DNA of 64,000 bases from Pseudisothecium myosuroides (Eukaryota; Streptophyta; Bryopsida; Hypnales; Lembophyllaceae): the NCBI GenBank assembly GCA_951799445.1, contig OX637293.1:25606001-25670000 (forward strand), written 5' to 3'. Within the stretch, counting starts at the first letter, position 1, and each line of letters opens with the position of its first letter. Below are positions 56,710 through 64,000 of this stretch, piece after piece. The position numbers and the translations under genes were made by a program. Below the pieces are notes generated by a model. That model saw only the letters and a list, made by a program, of their open reading frames with translations. It had not been told where the DNA came from and ran no database searches.

Positions 56710-56925
56710 TCCTAGACGGACACTGCAGACACTAAGTATCTCATAGATGACAAAGAATCCTTCTATGTAAGAGAAAAGTGCAAATGTTCATCTTTGAATT
56801 TTTTTGTAAAAAGGGGAGGTCTTATATAGAAGTCTCACCTTCAATGAGTGTTCTTGGCTTTTCTTTAAGCAAATGATTTACACGCGCGATACCAAAAAGG
56901 ATGATTTCTCTCTCCAAATCCTCAT
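56710..56925 (+). mobile_element. Short TTAA-type element (family C, copy 4, decayed)
   Basis: Begins TCCTAGACGGACAC after TTAA (56706-56709). Shares TAGATGACAAAGAATC, TGTAAAAAGGGGAGGTCTT and TTTCTTTAAGCAAATGATT with the copy at 20151. The right end is blurred, so the end coordinate is approximate. Confidence 0.55.
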
Positions 56926-57885
56926 TTCACTATAATCTCACTGTCACTCTTTGATATGTGAGAAACAATTACAAAAAAATGTGATAACAAAAGCTCAACA
57001 GAGAATAAACATGATTTCTAATCATCTCCTTTACTCGATGTTGAGCCCGCAAGTACATCCTTGTTGTCATTGCCACATGCAACACTAAATTTTTAAATTG
57101 TCATAATTGTATAGAACACACATAAGGTGTACAACTGGTTTTCAACAATCGTTCTAGCATCTGTTTAATGGAGTGATGGTAGGGGAATAATTTTTTCTAG
57201 TCACAAAACTCGTCAGGAAATAGAAATAATGAAGATTGCAATATTTTTTGCTAATTTTTCATCAAGTTTGGAATTAATAGAAATTTAAAAAAGTATAGAT
57301 TACAATCCAACTTGTTCTTGTTGTACATGTGAACCTATTTCCAAGAAGCACAAAACTAAAAACTGGTCTTAGCAACTTCATTACTTGTCAATGTGTTGTT
57401 TGTCAAACAATAATGAAGTTGCTAAAACCACATCATATTTTCCTAGTCAAAAATAGGTAATTGTATCTTGAGCAAATGGGACCCTAATCATAAGCAAGTC
57501 GTAAGGGCAACCCCACGGCGGCTTGTTGAATAAGGGAACCAAACAAGGAGTTTTTGAAGTTTGGTGTCCTTTATTCAAGAGCCAAAGAGTTGTAAGCCCA
57601 CAAGGAGACTCGCCAAAGTGATCAAAAGTCCACTCATAACTACTATTTTAATATTTTGAAGAGAATCTTTGGCACTATTGAAGAGAAACTTTTCAACTTG
57701 TGGGGTCAAAATGACTATTAAATGGCTTAGCAAGCCACGGCCAAAATTTACTAGTTGCTCGTATCCTCACCACTTTTTGAAGTGGCTATGCATCATTTTG
57801 CACTTGGCATGTGTGCCATAGGCCATTATTTTAAGCCTGGCCATGTCCACTGGCCGAGTCAAGCTGTTGGGCGGGGTTGCTATAA
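56926..57885. other. Intergenic, no gene seen
   Basis: Contains an inverted pair (CTTAGCAACTTCATTA near 57368 and TAATGAAGTTGCTAA near 57410). No gene recognised. Confidence 0.45.
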
Positions 57886-58139
57886 GAGGACTGGAGACAA
57901 TTTGAGAACCTCTCCTTGTCTTTCTTAGCAATCACTTACCCCAATTATTTAGTGAAGGACTACTAGGAATGTTTTATTTGAAAGGCCCCTTGACTTCCTC
58001 AGCTAGTGGATTTGCTATGACGTAGTTTGTAGTTTGTAGGCTGAAAGTTGGAACCATAATGTCGTGTTTTGAGGCCTTTGTTCTATTTCTATTTCTTTGT
58101 TCAATTCCAAAGTCCAAATGCAGCTCCGTGGGCACTGCT

Positions 58140-59391
58140 GGGTGAATGCATGAAACACTTAAAGCGTTTCATCCACTAGCAGAAACCCGCATTGGTCTGA
58201 ACAAAAAATGTGGGTTGAAATTTGTTGAGAACCATCTTTCCAACGCAAAATTCTGGGATTCTAGCATTGGAAACATGGTTCACAACAAATTTCAGCCCAC
58301 ATTTTTTGTTTAGACCAACGCAGGTTTCTTCTAGTGATCACAACCTAGTTTTTGATTTTTTTTTTTGGCCATAACTTTTGTGTTTTAGCTCCAAATGACT
58401 CAAATTTTATAGGGAAGCTTCTCATAACCATTACACACCTTGCCTAAATTTTTGGTAACTTTCAAAAATAATTTATTATTTTTAAATAGCCCCAATAATT
58501 TCTCACAATGGGTGATTTAGGGGTTTTTTGCACTTTCTTTAACCCAAAAAAACGAATTTTGAGTTGAAATTTGGAGAGAATGGTCTTCTAGTAGACTTAC
58601 AGCTATTTTCCAAAGGATTTTAAAAATAATTATTTTTATGTGGTGTACAAGTCCACAAAGGGAACTCTTTTCTGCATTTTTTTTCCAAAGGTATGAAACA
58701 TTATTTTGGTGCGTTTTTTGGTCAAAATTCATCACCAAAAAGTTTTCTCAAATGGAATTTTTTTAGATTTAAAAAAAAATCCTATTTTTTACAAATTAAA
58801 ATGTCAAAAGTGGTATTTTCTTCATCAATTTTATGGTGAATTTTGTGTCCAAAATTCTAGTGAAGAAAATACCACTTTTGACATTTTAATTTATAAAAAA
58901 TAGGAATTTTTTTTAAAAAAAATCTAAAATTCTCCATTTGAGAAAACTATTTGGTGATGGGTTTTGACCAAAAAACGCACCAAAAGAATGTTTCAAACCT
59001 TCCAGAAAAAATACAGAAAAGAGTTCGCTTTGTGGACTTATACACCACATAAAAATAAGTATTTTTAAAACTACTTTGGACAGTAGCTATAAGTCTACTA
59101 GAAGACCATTCTCTCCAAATTTTGGCTCAAAATTCGCTTTTTTGGGTTAAAGAAAGTGCAAAAAATCCCTAAATCACCCATTTTGAGAAATTATCGGGGC
59201 TGATTAAAAATAGTAAGTGATTTTTGAAAATTACCAAAAATTTAGGCAAGGTGTGTAATGGTTATGAGTAGCTTCCCTATAAATTTTGAGTCATTTAAAG
59301 ATAAAACACAAAAGTTATGGCCAAAAAAAAAATCTAATAATCTAAAGTGACAAAATGTAACAAATAGTACAAGTGTTTTGTGCATTCACCC
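58140..59391. mobile_element. Fold-back element with family F ends (arms ~500 bp)
   Basis: Starts GGGTGAATGCATGAAACACTT and ends AAGTGTTTTGTGCATTCACCC. The left half (58337-58825) is the reverse complement of the right half (about 58860-59391) almost throughout, with a loop of about 35 bp. Both halves correspond to the left part of family F (GGCCATAACTTTTGTGTTTT, GGTCTTCTAGTAGACTTA), so it is an inverted dimer of one element half. The empty site is preserved at 31045-31060. The left arm carries a nested CACTA MITE (58174-58336). Confidence 0.88.
58174..58336. mobile_element. 163-bp CACTA-type MITE, nested
   Basis: Starts CACTAGCAGAAACCCGC and ends GCAGGTTTCTTCTAGTG. The whole element is a near-perfect fold-back (ATTGGTCTGAACAAAAAATG against CATTTTTTGTTTAGACCAA). 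ATC is duplicated on both sides (58171-58173 and 58337-58339). It is inserted in the left arm of the family F fold-back; the right arm lacks it. Confidence 0.88.
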
Positions 59392-60383
59392 TACTGCAAT
59401 TTTGGTATCGTATGCCATTTTTAAGGCTTTCCAATTTCTTGTTGTTTCCTTTGGTGGCGTTTGATTGGTATCCTTCTCCAAAGCGTTTTTGAACCTAGTG
59501 GTAGGATTACAAAATGGATCTCACTGGTGAGGTATGACTCTTTCCACTTCCGAGCAATTTCCCTTCTTATTTTTGGCAAGATTGGAGTGCTTATTTCCTA
59601 TTGCGTTTGTTAATTTGGTCATTTTGAAATGAAGTTTTTTTTGTTGAGTCGTTAGTTGGATTCTCTTGAAAACAATTTTCGCAGGTTGTCTATTGGGTGC
59701 TAAATATTGAAATGCTTGGGCTATTTGAACAGGAAACTAGGATGGTTTAATGGTCTGTTGCAGGAACACGTTATCTATAATGGGCTTAAGGAGAGTATTG
59801 CTTCTTGAACGCTATAATATGGTATCATGTTGACCTGAGATGGTGAACATTCCATTGATCTAGGGTGTGCATATATGTGCATTGCTCCATAGTTGACTGT
59901 TGCGTCTCTGTTGCAAGAGGGAAGCAGTTTCGTCTTCTAGATCATGGAGGTTTCATTCTATGTATTTTCAGCAAGCTTACCATTGGACAAACTATTCATT
60001 GCTGCCATTTGTTTGATAAGCTTGCATCCATTCCATTTGTGGGCATTTGCTTTGTTGAAGCTTGTTGCAATGCTTGGTTTGTTGCCCAAAAATGATGTCT
60101 TGCAACCAAAACTTTAGAATGTTTATGAGGAACTAGGATTTGAAGCAATTTCAACAGTGTGTTTTAGGTCTTTCCTTTACATAAGAGCAAGACTATTCTG
60201 CTCTCTAGTGCTTTGAAAGTGATATCAAGCAATAGTTTGTTTTGAGACAATGGGTTTGATGGATTACTGTTCTAGTTTTACGAAATTTTATTCAGTTGAC
60301 GTAAATACCTTTTGTCACATTCAAAGTGCCCAAGTAGATAGAGAGGCTTAAGTGATGCAAATGGTGCTAGTTTTCTTCCTTAA

Positions 60384-61160
60384 CCCCTCAAGGCCTAGGA
60401 CCTTTCAGGGTTTAAAAACATCATTGCTTTTGAAGTGATATAGTTCAAAATGTTAATAAGGTATAAAAATCTCAACCGTACAATCATATAGTGTATGTGT
60501 AATAGATGATGTGAATCAAATTTGGAGTCATTTGATCATAGAGATTGCAAAGTTATAATGTTTTAGTGTAGAAAAAAGATGCTGAAACTTTCCTAGAAAC
60601 ACATTTGGAGGTGGAATTCGATTTGTAAACCTCCTCACATGAAAAAATTTAAACTACAAAGTGATTCAAAATCAACATTCAAACACAGTGGTGAATAAAA
60701 ACATCATTGAATTGACTCATTGTGTCTATAAAATGGCTTTCAAATGTAAAAAAATCGCAAGAAAAGTTACAAAAAAACACATTTGAAGCCAAACCTCCTA
60801 CTAAAATGCTTCTCAGTCACTCATACCTTTTTTGATTGATATGAAATTTTAGCCACACAAACTAGACTAGTATGTGCAACTTTTCAAATTTTTTTATTGG
60901 AAACAGACATTATATGAAGAAAAAACAAGCTGCAAAAGTTCACTATAATCCAAAAATGTTGGTTTTTTTAATTTCGAATTGCTCCCAAACATTCAAAACA
61001 ACTTGGATTGACATGGAATTTATTCCACAATAACTAGACTTCAAGGGAAACATAATTCAATAAAAAAATTCTAAAAACAAATATTAGATGAAGGAGATGC
61101 AAGCCCCCGAAGTTGCAGCCATCAATAGCAGTTTGATAAACTCAACTTGAACGTCTGAAC
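60384..61160 (+). mobile_element. TTAA-type element (family B, copy 2, 3' truncated)
   Basis: Begins CCCCTCAAGGCCTAGGACC after TTAA (60380-60383) and follows family B copy 20371-21344 to TCAACTTGAACGTCTGAACG. There it is cut and joined to the second block of the segmental duplication. The last ~190 bp and the right TTAA are missing. Confidence 0.78.
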
Positions 61161-61355
61161 GTTTTTGGATTTGTGTTTTCTAGACGATTTCAGGGACTTT
61201 AGACTATCTGGACCCTCCTTCAAGTATCCTCTTTGTAGATTATTTGGGTATCTAGGAATAGCAAGGTCTTCAATCAACATAGGTGGCTTTTGAACTTCTT
61301 TCAAAAAATTCTTTGGAATGCCTTGTTGGACTCTAGCCGGGTGGCGCAAATCTGA
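61161..61355 (+). repeat. Segmental duplication, second block, copy 2
   Basis: Matches 32790-32960 in the same orientation and relative order. In copy 1 the interval between the two blocks holds a family C TTAA element; in copy 2 it holds the truncated family B element. Confidence 0.78.
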
Positions 61356-61706
61356 TTGGTGAAGGTCGATGGACTCTTGCCCCTCGGCTGTAGTGTGAAG
61401 TGGCCCTTAGGATGGCATAGGGGGTTGGAAATTTTATCTCTTAAGTATACAATTGTTGTGGATGATTGAAATGTAAATTCACATACTAATTTTCATATCT
61501 ACTGTATCTATAGAGCAAGTGACTATGAATGTCAAATGGTGTGTAGGTTTTCACCAAATGAACGGAATTGACATTAGGAGAGATGAAGATCTAGGGACAA
61601 AAACAAGACAAGGTCTACTGTGCGGAATAGTGGAAGTCAATTGAAATTCAGCGTATCTATGATTCAAGTAAAATACTTCAAATCCAGGTTTCTCATCAGG
61701 CACAAA
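61356..61706. other. Intergenic, no gene seen
   Basis: Spacer of average composition. No recognisable product. Confidence 0.4.
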
Positions 61707-63060
61707 CACTACTAGAAACAAGGGATATAAATGATTGCAAAGAATGACTCTAAAATGTTTAGTCATTTCGGACAAAAATGACTCGGGCGCAACTTTGGGC
61801 CCTGCAGTCATTGTGGATAAGTCATTCTTTAAATGATTGCAGGTTTATTATCACCAACAAATTCGGACTTGGATGAAAAAAGGATGAAATGGTCTGCGTG
61901 GCATTCAAATTTAGGGATGAAATTTTTTAGAAAGGCTGGGCAGTTGCCCATTTTTTGAAACATTTGGTCAACCATTGTTGACGTGGCCCTCTGCTTGAGT
62001 CATTCTGCAGTCATTTTGTAGTCTTGAGGGAGTTATATTGACCAGTGCGGGGCTGACTCGTGTCCATTCATTCTTTAGTTATTGTTGCGATTTTATCTTC
62101 ATCGGAAGAATGGCGTTTTGACACGTGTCCAATCATTCTGCAGTCATTTGTAGGATGTATTTTCAAGATTTTCTAGTCATTTTTAAGTGACGCATGTAGT
62201 TGTCCTGAAGTGACATGGATTTAGTGTTTAGGGTACTCTCCAAGGACAAGGGAAGTCATTTTTTCCTGTCATTTTCAATTTGCGGCAATGCATTGTGTAC
62301 AAAAAGGAATATAATGACAAATAAACGGGGACTAGTCATTCTACTATCACATATGAGTACATTCAAAGTTCCACAACAATATACCATACACAATACACCA
62401 TATACAATATACCAAGTACAATATGCCATATACATTATACAATACCATATATAGCATACACCATACATCGTATTTGATATATGTCTCACGTAGCTTCCAA
62501 ATCCACTTAGTATGTAAGTATGAAGAGATGAAATGACAAGCCTTTTATAGAAGTGGGGTAGTAGTAGGCAAGACAAACCATGTGGGATATTGAAAATGAA
62601 GAAATTGTATTACAAATAATATTTCAAACCTCATTGAGGTATAGTAGATTAATTTTTTTCAAAAAACTTTGAACTAATAAAAGTTAGGAAATCAATCTCA
62701 CTTTCATCTCCAAAAATCCATTTTACATTTTGAGCCTCAAATAAAAAATTATAGACAAATTTGCTAAATGGATTGGAAATGATTGGCACATGAAGAGTAT
62801 TAGGGTCTCCTATTTGACTTCCCCAAAACATGGACACATATAGTTGTTCTAAGTCTCTTCACTTTATGCAAGGAAAGTGTGATGATGATTGCACATGATG
62901 TCTACAGTCTTCCAAAATTGTTGAATGTGCAGTCTGTGGGAATGCCAGGCTGAGTATCCGGTTGCCAATAGTGTAGAAGTCATCCGTTAGTCATTTTTGA
63001 GTCGTTTACGCAATATAGTCCTTCACCGCAACTTTTAAATGGCTATGACAAAGTCATATT
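61707..63060 (+). mobile_element. Second CACTA-type element, only one end identified
   Basis: CACTACTAGAAAC at 61707 repeats the 12-bp end of the element at 53799. It is followed by dense subterminal motifs on both strands, AATGATTGCA and AGTCATTCT/AGTCATTTT, over about 1.3 kb. The interior segment 62640-62760 is homologous to the fold-back arm of the first CACTA element. No matching TTTCTAGTAGTG end was found, so the right boundary is a guess from where the motifs thin out. Confidence 0.65.
62378..62476. repeat. Degenerate ~10-12 bp array (CAATATACCATA-like)
   Basis: About eight units of CAATA(C/T)ACCATATA variants, alternating purine-pyrimidine rich, inside the second CACTA element. Confidence 0.8.
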
Positions 63061-63678
63061 GAAGTCACCGGAGTATAGGCTACAAAGTAGCGTTCAAGGA
63101 GTCCCCTCAGAGTACTGTAATGCATGTGAGCCTTGTCCGCCTTGTCCCCGAGGTTGCTTACAATCAATGGAGTAGTTGAGTCTAGGAAGTAAACCACAGA
63201 GGAGTGGTAGGCGCCATCGAATTATCAACGAAGGAGAACCTACTGGCATAGGAGGAATAATGGGACATCATTAAAGGAATTGTTTTTGAGAGGTGTTGCT
63301 ATAGATGCCCGGGGTGCCCTTAATAAGTGCAAGAACATAGCAATGGTCAAAAAATGCATGATGAATGTGATCCTGATAGGGAGACCCAATAGGGTCACAT
63401 TGAAAATGAGGATAGCAAGCAATCACTAGCCCATCACTATTAGATTACTATAAGTAGTTAACTAGCAGTCATTTGCTAGGACACATCGGACACCTTTATC
63501 AATACTACTGTAGAGATCGCAGGGTTGACCGCTCTTCAATGGATGCTAGTTCCAGTGGAGATAGTTAATCTAGTCAGGACTATCAAATTCTTAGTGGAAG
63601 AGAACTTATCAGCTCAAGAAGGATATAAGATTGTCATTGCTATAGTATTAAAGGCTAAGAATTAGAGTAATGACTACA
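63061..63678. other. Intergenic, no gene seen
   Basis: Average composition; may include the undetected right part of the CACTA element. No coding frame is supported. Confidence 0.4.
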
Positions 63679-64000
63679 GGTGAATGCAAGAAACACTTGT
63701 ACTATTTTGCGTCACACCTTGCATTTTGATTAGGTTTTTGGCCATAACTTTTGCGTTTTCGCTCCAAATGACTCAAGATTTATAGGTAAGGTACTCATGA
63801 CTATTATACACCTTGTTTACTTTTTTATAATTTTCAAAAATAGTTTTTAGTCCAAAAATAGCCCCCAATTTCATGTCACACTTGCCAATTTGGAGTTTTT
63901 TAGTGTAATTTAGTACCCATAAAAACAAATTTTGAGCTGCAATTTGGTGAGGATAGTCTTCTAGTAGACTTGTAGCTACTGTCCAAAGGAATTCTAATAG
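63679..64000 (+). mobile_element. Family F element, cut by the window end
   Basis: Begins GGTGAATGCAAGAAACACTT and follows the reference copy 52327 closely (TTTTGCGTCACACCTTGCAT; GGCCATAACTTTTGCGTTTT). The right end lies beyond 64000. Confidence 0.85.

Larger units (their letters stand above)
57886..60379 (+). repeat. Segmental duplication, copy 2 (with nested insertion)
   Basis: Duplicate of 30805-32050, interrupted at 58140-59391 by a fold-back element. The copy is diverged, mainly by C-to-T and G-to-A changes (for example CCGAAG to CCAAAG, TACGCC to TATGCC), as expected for methylated, unselected DNA. It ends at the TTAA of the family B element at 60380. Confidence 0.88.

Noticed and set aside
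59865..60095. 76-codon frame and its paralogue at 31531-31764
   Set aside because: Conservation between the two copies is explained by the segmental duplication; changes are not concentrated at silent positions, and there is no domain.
1..64000. CRISPR arrays, operons, rRNA genes, full LTR retrotransposons
   Set aside because: Nothing with direct spaced repeats of the CRISPR type, no rRNA similarity and no paired long terminal direct repeats were seen. The DNA is plant nuclear in character.

Overview
This is a gene-poor, AT-rich stretch of eukaryotic nuclear DNA, almost certainly from a land plant. The evidence is three multi-exon genes of plant-typical families with GT-AG introns, a LINE remnant with an A-rich tail, and CACTA, PIF/Harbinger-like and other terminal-inverted-repeat (TIR) elements. 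A ROCO (LRR-ROC-COR) gene, a multi-repeat STIG1-like gene and the sparse gene spacing suggest a non-flowering lineage (bryophyte, lycophyte or fern), but that is inference. There are no prokaryotic features, no CRISPR and no intact retrotransposon.

Genes. (1) 1.9-4.3 kb, minus strand: a secreted cysteine-rich STIG1-like protein in three exons, with the signal peptide alone in exon 1. (2) 27.5-30.2 kb, plus strand: a MARF1-type protein with an NYN ribonuclease domain and two OST-HTH/LOTUS domains, in four exons, downstream of a GC-rich island at 25.7-26.1 kb. (3) 44.5-50.4 kb, plus strand: a ROCO protein (LRR, ROC GTPase, COR, long C-terminal region) in three exons. It carries an in-frame TGA in COR and has no clean start codon, so it is probably a recently disabled copy. 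Three other weak coding candidates are flagged: 25.7 kb minus, 31.2 kb plus and 43.0-43.4 kb minus.

Most of the rest is transposon-derived. The dominant class is a superfamily of non-autonomous elements (about 140 to 1120 bp) that start with CCC(C/T), end with (A/G)GGG and sit between TTAA sites. One copy lies in one arm of a large palindrome whose other arm keeps the empty TTAA site, which directly shows TTAA target duplication, the hallmark of piggyBac-type transposases. Other families are: elements with GGGTGAATGCAAGAAACACC ends (one copy an about 1.25-kb fold-back); CACTA elements at 53.8-55.5 kb and 61.7 kb and a 163-bp CACTA MITE at 58.2 kb; a Harbinger-like MITE at 40.8 kb; a MITE family with ATTTCATTAAAATGGC ends; and long inverted copies at 10.7 and 14.6 kb.

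The 3' flank of the NYN-LOTUS gene (30.8-33.0 kb) is duplicated at 57.9-61.4 kb. The copy has been interrupted by the fold-back element (itself hit by the CACTA MITE) and by a TTAA element. The first copy supplies the empty site, so the order of events can be read: duplication, then fold-back insertion, then CACTA insertion into the fold-back.
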